Origin: Tolypothrix bouteillei VB521301
GTDB taxonomy: Bacteria > Cyanobacteriota > Cyanobacteriia > Cyanobacteriales > Nostocaceae
Direction of reading: 5' to 3'
NCBI RefSeq assembly: GCF_000760695.4
Contig: NZ_JHEG04000001.1
Location: forward strand, 6,330,204 to 6,394,203
DNA: 64,000 nt
Made by a program: the position numbers and the translations under genes. Shown piece after piece: positions 18,971-26,615 of this stretch. Position 1 is the stretch's first letter; each line of letters starts with the position of its first letter. The notes under the pieces were generated by a model, which was given only the letters and a program-made list of their open reading frames with translations, was not told the origin of the DNA and did no database searches.

Positions 18971-19834
18971 GTGTTGCATTCAGAAGAAGCGATCGTCAGG
19001 ACTCAAGGTCTCAAGCTCTGGTATAAAGTCTCCGGTACGGGTCCTATCTGTATCATGCCTACTCCAGGCTGGGGGCCGAGTTCAGATATGTACTTTCAGA
19101 CATTGACCCCGCTCGAAACGATGTTCACCCTTGTCTATCTCGATACACGCGGCACTGGTCACTCAGAGCGACCGACACAAGCAAATGCGTATACATACGA
19201 TCAATTCGCTGCCGATGTTGATGCGCTCCGATATCAATTAGGACAAGATCGCGTCTGGTTAATGGGACACTCTGAAGCTGGGCGTCACGCGCTCTATTAT
19301 GCCTTACAGTACCCTGACCATTGTGCTGGTCTCATCCTTCTTGACGCAGTAAGCTTCCAAGATGAGCAGTCGCGTATGGATATGGAAGCACGTATCCAGA
19401 AACGCCAGCACGAACCCTGGTTTGACCTCGCTTACCAAGCCTTCACAAGTCAGAGGATGCCAGAGTCAGATGCAGCCTTGGCGACGTTGGTTCAAAGCAT
19501 CTTGCCATTCTATTACTACGATGTCGCTAATATCGAGATGAATGCAGTCTACCATGCTGCAACCTCAATGTCTGTGGATGCGTTTAAGGGTTCTACTCAA
19601 TGCCAGTGGCACAAAACCAATCTGATGCCGCGCCTTGGAGAGATACGTGTTCCAACCTTGGTTGTAGTTGGCAGCCATGACTTTATTTGCTCACCACTCC
19701 ATGCTCATCGACTCCATATGGGAATTATAGGCTCTAAGCTCATTTTGATTGAAAATGCGGGTCATTTTTCCTGGTTTGAACAACCCGATCTGTTTTTCAG
19801 CAAAGTGAAAGAAGGTTTAACCACCGTTCAGTAA
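18971..19834 (+). CDS. Alpha/beta hydrolase, 287 aa
   Basis: Alpha/beta-hydrolase of the proline-iminopeptidase/epoxide-hydrolase type. Visible: oxyanion region P-T-P-G-W-G-P, D-T-R-G-T-G-H-S, the nucleophile elbow G-H-S-E-A-G (catalytic Ser), an acidic residue in V-V-V-G-S-H-D, and the catalytic His in E-N-A-G-H-F. I choose the GTG start at 18971 because AAGGAG sits nine bases upstream; the TTG at 18941 has no such site. The substrate is unknown. No signal peptide. Confidence 0.85.
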   Translation: MLHSEEAIVRTQGLKLWYKVSGTGPICIMPTPGWGPSSDMYFQTLTPLETMFTLVYLDTRGTGHSERPTQANAYTYDQFAADVDALRYQLGQDRVWLMGHSEAGRHALYYALQYPDHCAGLILLDAVSFQDEQSRMDMEARIQKRQHEPWFDLAYQAFTSQRMPESDAALATLVQSILPFYYYDVANIEMNAVYHAATSMSVDAFKGSTQCQWHKTNLMPRLGEIRVPTLVVVGSHDFICSPLHAHRLHMGIIGSKLILIENAGHFSWFEQPDLFFSKVKEGLTTVQ

Positions 19835-19904
19835 AATCTTGTATAAAACCTATCTGGCATTTACATATTCCTTAGTACACGTCACCGGAAAAACGGGTCG
19901 GAAA

Positions 19905-20138
19905 TTATGCGGCAATCACGAGGTCACTTGGAGTCATATTCTTGGAGTCTTGTTTCAGGCATTTTGTAAGAATTTTTAAAGTTGACTTTTCACTCCAATG
20001 AAAAGGGTGCGCGACGGTATTCCATTCATCGATAAAAGCTTTCAAACGTTCGCTCAAAGCCTTTTTATTAGCAAAGTCAGCGATTTTTAGACGTTTACGT
20101 TGGAGAATACTAAACCGAATGGCACTAAGAAAAGCTGA
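19905..20138 (-). pseudogene. IS630-type transposase, C-terminal remnant
   Basis: On the minus strand a frame reads SAFLSAIRFSILQ, then LKAFIDEWNTVAHPFHWSEK, L-K-I-L-T-K-C and ends DLVIAA stop. The A-F-I-x-x-W-N-x-x-A-x-P-F-x-W pattern is the end of IS630-family DDE transposases. No start and no catalytic triad remain. The 17-base word CTTAGTGCCATTCGGTT inside it recurs on the plus strand at 20278-20294. Confidence 0.5.
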
Positions 20139-20433
20139 AAGCTCGTCTGGGCAGGGTGTAGGGGGTAGTGTTTAAAACAATTAAATTTTAGTTGCTCAAA
20201 GCGTTCAACATCTTCTTAATTCACCACACCCTACACCCCACACCCCAAAGTTAGTTATATCAAGGGTTTACGCTTAACTTAGTGCCATTCGGTTCATAGG
20301 TAGTTAATTCATAACCCTCTTCTGTCACTTTCCGGAATAAGCAAGTAGTTCAGGAGCTAAATCATCCAGAAGTATAAAAGGGTTTAAATTGATTCATTGT
20401 GGCAATTAAATACTTGATAATTTACACCCTACT

Positions 20434-20537
20434 CAATACTGCAAGGGCTGAGAAAATTGTCGCTACAGACAAGCACCTTTGTGCAGGGGTTGCAGGGGGT
20501 GCAGGGGAGGAAAAAACGGCTTAACCGACAAGTATTG
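20434..20537. repeat. MITE-like element A, copy 1 (104 bp)
   Basis: Bounded by short inverted ends CAATACT/AGTATTG. The body (AAAATTGTCGC, AGACAAGCA, TTTGTGC, GGGAGGAAAAAACGGC) matches the element at 45001-45088, with an extra GGGGTTGCAGGGGGTGCA block here. It has no coding capacity. Confidence 0.6.
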
Positions 20538-20659
20538 ACACCCTACTAGTCCACCACACAAACTTTGACAGATAAATTTTCCTGGAAAGCTTGCTTGAAA
20601 AGCAATCTGACGATTGGCAACCTGTTAAAATCAATGTAGTCAAGTACTACTGGTTCATC

Positions 20660-20855
20660 GCATTAATTTTGCTGGGTAAGCGAACGCACTACCGACTCTC
20701 GTTCCCTGGTTCTACCTGGGAACACAGTCGGCTAGGCAGAGCCTCGCGCTCCACTGGAGGCTCCGCCTCCAGTAAGGCATTCCCAGGCGGAGCCTGGGAA
20801 CCAGGTGTGCGAAGTTTTGACAGCCTATCAAAACTTTTGCGACAGACCACTACCA
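20660..20855. repeat. Degenerate copy of the 201-bp MITE family
   Basis: Shares long blocks with 58741-58941: GGGAACACAGTCGGC, GCGCTCCACTGGAGGCT, CCTCCAGTAAGGCATTCCCA and AGGCGGAGCCTGGGAAC. The right end (GACAGACCACTA) is preserved, the left inverted end is not. The open frames across it are artefacts of the palindromic blocks. Confidence 0.65.
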
Positions 20856-21040
20856 GGAAAAAATTACAATTCATAGTAGGCTGAAACAATTACCTAGCAA
20901 CGGTTTCAAAACTTAGAGGAATTCCGAACGCGTACTATTTTCCCGTTTTGGCACGTTCTTGGCTGCTTCACCCTGGGGGGTCTTGTAAGGCTCGTTTTCA
21001 TACAGAATGAGATCGATCCCTCAAATGTGTTCGCCTTCTT

Positions 21041-21430
21041 ATGCAGTCATTAAAAAAGTTTGCCAAGAAACTTAAACAAGAAGTTTATGCTGTTTATCTC
21101 GCTAGTAAAGACCCCAGAACTCCTTGGTATGCTAAAGTTTTAGCAGTTATTATTGTTGCTTATGCTTTTAGCCCTCTTGATTTAATTCCAGATCCGATTC
21201 CCTTACTTGGTTATTTAGACGATCTCATTATCATTCCACTAGGTATTTGGTTGGTTCTGAAGTTAATTCCTCCATCTGTATTATCCGAATGCCGAGAGCG
21301 GGCTGAGATAGAAAAGTTGCAGGGTAAACCAACTAACTGGATAGCAGCAATATTCATTGTGGTTATTTGGCTGCTGTTAGGAATAGCGATCGCAATTTGG
21401 TTAAATAATATTTTTGCCTTTGTTAAGTAG
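21041..21430 (+). CDS. DUF1232 (YkvA-type) membrane protein, 129 aa
   Basis: Has the DUF1232 core: T-P-W-Y-A-K-V-L-A followed by a helix and F-S-P-L-D-L-I-P-D-P-I-P-L-L-G-Y-L-D-D (about residues 43-64), which is the family hallmark. Hydrophobic segments lie at about 31-45, 65-78 and 100-122; the last is a clear transmembrane helix. Function of the family is unknown. The gene stands alone, with repeats upstream. Confidence 0.9.
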   Translation: MQSLKKFAKKLKQEVYAVYLASKDPRTPWYAKVLAVIIVAYAFSPLDLIPDPIPLLGYLDDLIIIPLGIWLVLKLIPPSVLSECRERAEIEKLQGKPTNWIAAIFIVVIWLLLGIAIAIWLNNIFAFVK

Positions 21431-21488
21431 ATTCACTATACTTAGAAAGATAAAAAAGATAAGCTTTTGACATTCTTCAGGTCCTATT

Positions 21489-22034
21489 CTAACTCTCTAA
21501 AATGTTAGAATCTGTTGCCAGAGTTTGTGCTGCTGTTTGCATCAGTTCAATATCCGATGGTGACCAAGAACGGGGCTGTTGACAGTGATGGGCGGCTAAC
21601 AATCCCCACAGTCCTCTGGGGATCACAATTGGTACGACTAGGTTAGCACGCACTTGTATGCTGCGAAGAAAATCTCGGTGACACGTGAGGATGGGTTCTA
21701 ATTCAATATCCGCGATCGCTCTCACCCGTCCTGCTAAATACAGACCTGCGTACTTGTCACTAAAACAATCATCTGCCCCTGTTGAACCTAATATTGAAAA
21801 TTTATTATGGCTTAAAGACTCAAAAGTTACCTGCCCGTGCCACTGCCAGTAAAAGTAATACAAAACCACGCGATCGGACGCAAGTGTTTCTCTAAGTTGA
21901 TTGGTTGTATGTCGAATGAATTCATCCCGATGCATTGTTCTGACAAGTCTGTCTAGAACTCTTTGCAAGCCCTGTTCAATGTGAGTGTTGGCGCTAGGGC
22001 CAACCTCTGACTGAGAATGAATTTGAATTTGCAC
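21489..22034 (-). CDS. Stand-alone GAF protein, candidate DXCF-type cyanobacteriochrome, 181 aa
   Basis: The protein is a single GAF domain. It carries the two cysteines of DXCF cyanobacteriochromes: D88-D-C90-F91 and the canonical bilin-binding Cys118-His119, in the order DXCF, then GRVRAIADIE, then TCHRDFL, then QVRANLVVPI and GLWGLLAAHHC. The Cys-Cys distance is 28 residues, as I recall for TePixJ (Cys494/Cys522). Such GAF domains bind phycocyanobilin/phycoviolobilin and often sense blue/green light through a second, reversible thioether. No output domain is attached, so it would need a partner, or be a truncated sensor. Start is GTG at 22034; no better start lies nearby. It is flanked by AT-rich DNA and has no operon partner. 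Confidence 0.82.
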   Translation of the reverse strand: MQIQIHSQSEVGPSANTHIEQGLQRVLDRLVRTMHRDEFIRHTTNQLRETLASDRVVLYYFYWQWHGQVTFESLSHNKFSILGSTGADDCFSDKYAGLYLAGRVRAIADIELEPILTCHRDFLRSIQVRANLVVPIVIPRGLWGLLAAHHCQQPRSWSPSDIELMQTAAQTLATDSNILES

Positions 22035-22360
22035 AATTCTACAATTACGAATAGCTAAAGACTGTCACATTTATATAATAATTTATCAAACTTCTTCTGA
22101 AAAAAGCAGACTAAATGTCAAGTACTCATTAGATTTCTATCGAATCAAACACTTATTGTAGTTTTCAAGGTAATTGAGAATTAAAAATCTCAACTTGAAT
22201 GCCATAATTTCTTTACAGAATTCATCATGAAAAATAAATAATTAATAATTCTTAAAAAAAATTAATTTAAATTTTAACTAATTTACTTCTTAACTGTTAA
22301 ATATAGCTGAGCATCGGTACATTACGTTCTTACAGGCTCATGCATGACCCCAAACAAGTT
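22035..22360. other. AT-rich intergenic region
   Basis: About 325 bases, strongly AT-rich, containing the leader of the GAF gene (minus strand). I see no ORF or convincing hairpin. Confidence 0.4.
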
Positions 22361-23458
22361 TTAAAGGTTTTTCCGTTCAAGTTGTTTGAGTGCCCAATTA
22401 GCTTTCTCTCGGGCTTCTGAAAGAGCAATGCGATGGCACCATGAAAGTGATGGTACAAACACCGGAAGAATCGATCGATTGTTTTGCAAAAATTGTTTTA
22501 ACGCTCCAATGGCTCTAGTATCTCCTAGCTTACCAAGCGCTTCTGCTGCTTGATTGGCAACAGCATATCGACTGTCTCCCGAAAGCCGATGCTCTAATGC
22601 TCTCATGAGAGGTTCCACCGCTCTCAAATCTCCGAGTTCTCCAAGAATCATAGCTGCTCGCAAGCGAATCACAATGTTTTTTTCTTCATCCTCCACCTCA
22701 GATAAAGGAATATGGAGAGCATAAAGCATTGGTTCTAGAGTTCTTGGATCTGGCAACCGCATTAAAGTATTAAAGACCTTGCTGTTCAGCAAGGAAATGG
22801 GGTGACGTAATGCTTCTAAGGCTTCTTCTAGTAACTCAAAGCAATACTTACTTTCACTCTGGGTTACTTGTTTTTTATCTTGTTCAAGACATGCTATGTA
22901 ATAAGAAGCATACTCGGAGTTTTCGTCCATATAGTAAGCACCCGTTTCATAGCATTCCGCTACAATTAACATGAGAGTTGTTAGACTTGGGTATTTAATT
23001 TGAGGTAGGCTTCCACCTCCTAAATGGCAATGAATGACAGGTGAGATTTTATTATCTGTGGAATCTCCAAAAACAATTAAGTATTCCAAATCATCATACG
23101 CAAAAATCGGAAACCAAGGTTTATGACAATTCTCAGCATTAGGTGATGTGTATTTATATCTAAATTCTTCAATTTCTTGAGACTCTTCTATTGCTTGCTC
23201 TAAAGATAGAAAATCAAAATAAGGAATAAATCTAGTATCCAAGATTAAATTATTACTTCTTGAAATACTCAAAAAATCTATGCCATTATGCCACTGGTAA
23301 AGTTCAAAAACTTCTTGTGGTAAACGAAAGGGAAGGTTTTTCACTTGAGATTCAATTTCTTCAAGCGTTAATCCTGGTTTAAGAAGTGATGCTACCTCCG
23401 GTCTGTGTTGTTGCAGAGAATGAAAGATTCTGTCTAAAGCTTTGGTAAGAACTGACAT
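22361..23458 (-). CDS. SMI1/KNR4 (SUKH) domain plus HEAT-repeat protein, 365 aa
   Basis: N-terminal ~190 residues look like a SMI1/KNR4 (SUKH) domain: L-P-x-E-V-F-E-L-Y-Q-W-H-N-G, then F-x-P-Y-F-D-F-L-S-L-E-x-A, W-F-P-I-F-A-Y-D-D, L-I-V-F-G-D. The C-terminal half has HEAT/PBS-lyase-like repeats: I-V-I-R-L-R-A-A-M-I-L-G-E-L-G-D-L-R-A-V-E-P-L and A-A-E-A-L-G-K-L-G-D-T-R-A-I. SUKH proteins often act as immunity proteins to secreted toxins, but in cyanobacteria many stand alone; no toxin is nearby. Cytoplasmic, no signal. Confidence 0.8.
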   Translation of the reverse strand: MSVLTKALDRIFHSLQQHRPEVASLLKPGLTLEEIESQVKNLPFRLPQEVFELYQWHNGIDFLSISRSNNLILDTRFIPYFDFLSLEQAIEESQEIEEFRYKYTSPNAENCHKPWFPIFAYDDLEYLIVFGDSTDNKISPVIHCHLGGGSLPQIKYPSLTTLMLIVAECYETGAYYMDENSEYASYYIACLEQDKKQVTQSESKYCFELLEEALEALRHPISLLNSKVFNTLMRLPDPRTLEPMLYALHIPLSEVEDEEKNIVIRLRAAMILGELGDLRAVEPLMRALEHRLSGDSRYAVANQAAEALGKLGDTRAIGALKQFLQNNRSILPVFVPSLSWCHRIALSEAREKANWALKQLERKNL

Positions 23459-23542
23459 TGCAATTACCGGAACAATTTATGTATGATAGGAAATACCTTC
23501 TTTCTTTCCTCAAGTTCTTAGAGCCTTTGTAGTTCATTGAAA

Positions 23543-23860
23543 TCATATCCTGCCGCAGACCCCAGTTTCATTGATGCGGAAAACGTGCAGCCTCACATTC
23601 GGGTATTTTTCATGTACCATCTGGGCAACTGCTAAGGCATCCTCATTAATAAAATATTCCCCACTTTCTGGTTCAACTGCCACATACCAGTTGTAGTGAG
23701 TTTCAATTAATTCTGGCTGCAATTTTTTAAAGATCTGTTCGCAACGCTGCTTAAATTCTGCTTTTTCAGCAAGCCATTGAGCTTTCTTCTCTTCTGACCA
23801 CTGGATTTGGGGAAATACTCTCCCCCGGCGCACTGTACGAATAGACTTGGCTTCAGTCAT
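23543..23860 (-). CDS. Conserved hypothetical protein, 105 aa
   Basis: A small soluble protein with a basic N-terminus (TVRRGRVFPQIQW), a charged helix, and a compact end N-W-Y-V-A-V-E-P-E-S-G-E-Y-F-I-N-E-D followed by H-V-F-R-I-N-E-T-G. The WYVAVEPxSGEYF segment recurs in small cyanobacterial proteins, often next to retropepsin-like or RHH genes. No function can be assigned. Confidence 0.55.
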   Translation of the reverse strand: MTEAKSIRTVRRGRVFPQIQWSEEKKAQWLAEKAEFKQRCEQIFKKLQPELIETHYNWYVAVEPESGEYFINEDALAVAQMVHEKYPNVRLHVFRINETGVCGRI

Positions 23861-23902
23861 GGTTGGTTCTGCTTCACAGTAATTTAAGGCGGAAGCCCAC
23901 CA

Positions 23903-23940
23903 GTTAAAGGGAGAAAACCGAAAAGTTTTCTCCCTTTAAC
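23903..23940. repeat. Perfect 16-bp hairpin at transposon edge
   Basis: GTTAAAGGGAGAAAAC and its exact reverse complement are separated by a 6-base loop (CGAAAA). It overlaps the end of the RHH gene. It may be an end structure of the adjacent transposon or a transcription stop; no T-run follows on either strand. Confidence 0.7.
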
Positions 23941-24268
23941 GTCCTTCAGGGGTGGGAGGAAGCCGTAGGCAGACGCCAGTCCGCTCAACGGGGGGAACCC
24001 TCCGTTCGCGTAGCGTGTCCGTTAGGACATAGTTTGCGGCTTGGGGGTTTCCCCCAAGCCGCAACTTCTCTTTGCACGCGGCTGGCTCCTTTAGCTGCCG
24101 TCCCCACCTTTCAACTAATTCGCTAATACTGACACCTTCAGACTCAGCCACTTGTTTCATTTTGTCCCAGGTACTAGGGGTGATCCATATTCCTTTTTGT
24201 ATTTTGGTTTCTTCGTACAATAGCGGCTCATTTCTCTTAGCTTTTCTCTTTGGTCTAGAATTTGACAT
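23936..24268 (-). CDS. Ribbon-helix-helix-like protein with repeat-derived C-terminus, 110 aa
   Basis: The first ~60 residues contain K-I-Q-K-G-I-W-I-T-P-S-T-W-D-K-M-K-Q-V-A followed by S-I-S-E-L-V-E-R-W, a ribbon-helix-helix-like DNA-binding pattern. Residues after about 75 (NYVLTDTLRERRVPPVERTG and beyond) are encoded by a dispersed repeat also present at 34160-34306, so the real protein may originally have been shorter. It diverges from the tnpB gene with 54 bases between starts, and may regulate it or be unrelated cargo. Confidence 0.5.
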   Translation of the reverse strand: MSNSRPKRKAKRNEPLLYEETKIQKGIWITPSTWDKMKQVAESEGVSISELVERWGRQLKEPAACKEKLRLGGNPQAANYVLTDTLRERRVPPVERTGVCLRLPPTPEGR

Positions 24269-24322
24269 AGACTAGCTCCATGCATTAAGCTAATCGTAGG
24301 TCGATAAAGAGGATGAGTCAAG

Positions 24323-25822
24323 ATGCAAGTTAGTTACCAGTACAAATTGCGCCCTAGGGAAAATCAATCAAAAGTTATGGATTCGTGGTTGGATATGCAG
24401 CGTAGTTTGTTTAACTGGTTTCTGGCTGACCGTATTGACGGCTATTATCAAACCTTTGTTATGGGTGAGTATTGCGATATTAGAACAAGAACTGAGCAAT
24501 GCCCATTAACTTGTTCGTTGAGCAAGAACTCAAATTTGCACAATCCTTGGAAAAACCCAGACAAAAACGGAGTAGTCAAAAAGCGTTCTGCAAGTTTAAT
24601 GCAAGATGCTTATTTGGCAGAAATGAAGCAAGCTAGACCTTGGTATAAGACAATCCACTCAAACGTGTTGCAAATGCTGGTAAAGCGTCTTGAGTGTTCT
24701 ATGGAAGGCTTCTTTAAACATGGTCGTGGGTTTCCTTCATTTAAGAACAGGTCTAACTTTCGCTCTTTCCAGTACAAGCCAGGTGACGTTAAGCTCGACG
24801 GGAATAAAATATATCTGCCATTAATAGGGTGGATGCGTTTTTATAATTCTCGTCCTATCCCACAAGGATTCCAGATCCGTACCGTAACACTGCGTAAAAA
24901 AGCAGATGGTTGGTACACGAGTATATTAATTAGAGATGATTCAGTTCCTGATTATCCAACCCCAAAAGAAGTTAATACTATTGTGGGAGTGGATATGGGA
25001 TTGACTAAGCTTGTTCATTGCTCAGATGGTTCTGAGTTTGACAATCCTCGTCCTAGTACGTCCAAGAAAGGTAAACGCACTCTAAAAATCAGGCAGCGAC
25101 GTTTATCTAGGAAAAAGAAAGGTAGCGCAAACCGCAAGAAAGAGGCGCAAAAACTGGCTCGACTCCACAAAAAACGCGCTGATAAACGTAGTGCCTACCA
25201 ATGGCTAGTTGCCAGCAAGATAGTTAGAAAAGCTGACGCTATTAGCGTGGAAGATCTCAACATCAAAGGGATGAAAGCAAGGTGTAAGCCTAAGCCTGAT
25301 GATGTTAAACAAGGTCGATTTCTCAAGAATGGTCAATCCGCTAAACGCGGTTTGAATCGTTCTATTTCAGATGCTTCATGGGGAACTTTGATAGAAAAAA
25401 TTCAGTACGCGGCTGCGAAGTCGGGAAAAAGTTTTTTCAAGGTTGATCCAAAAAACACGAGCCGTACTTGTTCCAAGTGTGGTGTCGTTGATGCCTTGTC
25501 TCGCTTTGGAGAAAAGTTTGTTTGCACATCGTGCGGACATGAAGCGCACGCAGACAAACAAGCGGCAGTTAACATTAAAACCCGTGCTGTACAACAAAAC
25601 GGGTTAACAATCAAGAAACTTAAAAAGGTACGCAGGGACTCTGCGGAACCCAAACAATTAATATTGTTTGAAACGCCCAACCCTGAATTAACAGGGATTA
25701 AAAGGAGACACCGTGCCAGCAATGGCGAGCGCGGTGTGCCTGGGAACCCGCCAACCTCAGTACAACTGAGTCTGTGGGATAACGCGGAAATGGCATATTC
25801 GCGTGAATCCCACCCCTTCTAG
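24323..25822 (+). CDS. tnpB: TnpB, RNA-guided RuvC-like nuclease, 499 aa
   Basis: The RuvC triad is intact: Asp224 in GVDMGLTKL, Glu310 in ISVEDLNIKG and Asp411 in HADKQAAVNI. A zinc ribbon has Cys383, 386, 401 and 404. The N-terminus (YQYKLRP-x4-Q) and the G-x-P-x-F-K-x-R-x-x-F-R-S-F-Q-Y segment are normal for TnpB. It is about 100 residues longer than a typical 400-residue TnpB; the extra residues after ~430 lie over the right end, where the guide (omega/re) RNA of such elements is encoded. Known role of the family: nick or cut DNA matching the RNA guide at a TAM, helping the transposon to persist. Start ATG 24323 follows AGAGGATG. Confidence 0.93.
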   Translation: MQVSYQYKLRPRENQSKVMDSWLDMQRSLFNWFLADRIDGYYQTFVMGEYCDIRTRTEQCPLTCSLSKNSNLHNPWKNPDKNGVVKKRSASLMQDAYLAEMKQARPWYKTIHSNVLQMLVKRLECSMEGFFKHGRGFPSFKNRSNFRSFQYKPGDVKLDGNKIYLPLIGWMRFYNSRPIPQGFQIRTVTLRKKADGWYTSILIRDDSVPDYPTPKEVNTIVGVDMGLTKLVHCSDGSEFDNPRPSTSKKGKRTLKIRQRRLSRKKKGSANRKKEAQKLARLHKKRADKRSAYQWLVASKIVRKADAISVEDLNIKGMKARCKPKPDDVKQGRFLKNGQSAKRGLNRSISDASWGTLIEKIQYAAAKSGKSFFKVDPKNTSRTCSKCGVVDALSRFGEKFVCTSCGHEAHADKQAAVNIKTRAVQQNGLTIKKLKKVRRDSAEPKQLILFETPNPELTGIKRRHRASNGERGVPGNPPTSVQLSLWDNAEMAYSRESHPF

Positions 25823-25829
25823 GGGTGGG
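25809..25829 (+). repeat. Right-end hairpin of the TnpB element
   Basis: CCCACCCCT and AGGGGTGGG form a 9-bp stem with a TCT loop; the tnpB stop codon lies inside it. In IS605-type elements the right-end hairpin is also the 3' part of the guide RNA scaffold, so the guide would begin a few bases downstream, near 25837. Confidence 0.7.
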
Positions 25830-25838
25830 TGCGTCAAC

Positions 25839-26207
25839 ACGAGCTAAAAAAGTAACTACATTAGAAGCTGTTCCTCCAGGACTTGCACCCACAAGAATCA
25901 CTCCCAATGCCAACATAGGTGGTAATTTCAAAACTGTTGCAGCTAACCATCCTACAATTGGCATGATAGTAAACTGTAGCAAGACCCCCAAGATTAATGC
26001 CCTACCAGCTTTTCGCAAGCTTTGTAATTGCTGTGTAGTGATTGTTAAACCCATTCCTAACATCACCACTCCCAGCGCTATTGAAATGTTACCACTACCA
26101 CTTGCAGCAATTTTTGGAAAAAAATAACCCCAAGTAGCACCAATTAATACCCAAGCAACAAATAAATCTTGGCTGAACTTGATGAGACGATTGATTTTGT
26201 GAGACAT
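25839..26207 (-). pseudogene. Bile acid:sodium symporter (BASS) family, 3' truncated
   Basis: The intact start and first ~123 residues show BASS family helices and motifs: I-A-L-G-V-V-M-L-G-M-G-L-T, then L-G-V-I-L-V-G-A-S-P-G-G-T-A-S-N-V-V-T-F-L-A-R. At this point the frame runs into the right end of the TnpB element and the remaining ~6 helices are missing; full-length proteins are about 300 residues. It cannot be functional. It diverges from the methyltransferase-PIG-L-BshC fusion gene at 26616. Confidence 0.85.
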
Positions 26208-26615
26208 TTGCTGCAGCTTATTTTATGTAAAAATAAAATACTATATATCTATAGATTTACTGGATTTTTGATTTTCCAAGAAGCTTAGCTTCCCAATTTC
26301 TTACAGAAGTCAGAGATCTGAAGATATTTTACTTCAACAATTCAGGGATTTGACATTTTTTTGTCACATTCATTAACCAGACTAAAAATAACAAGGACTG
26401 AGAAGTCCATAAAAATCTCGCCCCAATTCTTGCTTGGGGATTTCCAAAGCTAATTTCCTTTATCCTCACCCTCTCTCAAAGTAGAGACCCCTTCTCTCTG
26501 GGGGAGAAGAACGGGGATAAAGGCAAAATTAGCACGATTTGTGACGCCAATTTAGAGTTAAGAGTTCAGTTTCTGGATTTAAGAACTTTACGAATTCTCA
26601 AAGAGCGTACTTTCT
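26208..26615. other. Divergent intergenic region upstream of the fusion gene
   Basis: About 400 bases. AT-rich at first, then a block with CCTCACCCTCTCTC and CCCTTCTCTCTGGGGGAGAAG (imperfect palindrome) near 26465-26515, of the dispersed cyanobacterial type. It should hold the promoters of the symporter and the fusion gene; I cannot point to defined boxes. Confidence 0.4.

Larger units (their letters stand above)
23903..25836 (+). mobile_element. IS200/IS605-type TnpB-only element (approximate limits)
   Basis: The element carries tnpB but no Y1 transposase. The right end is marked by a 9-bp hairpin (25809-25829) overlapping the tnpB stop, directly followed by truncated symporter coding sequence from about 25839. 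The left end is not certain: repeats and a hairpin begin at 23903. The left flank is not the missing part of the symporter, so a deletion accompanied or followed insertion. Confidence 0.55.

Noticed and set aside
20591..20889. Open frames of 97 and 66 codons
   Set aside because: They lie on the palindromic MITE-family repeat and have no recognisable domain.
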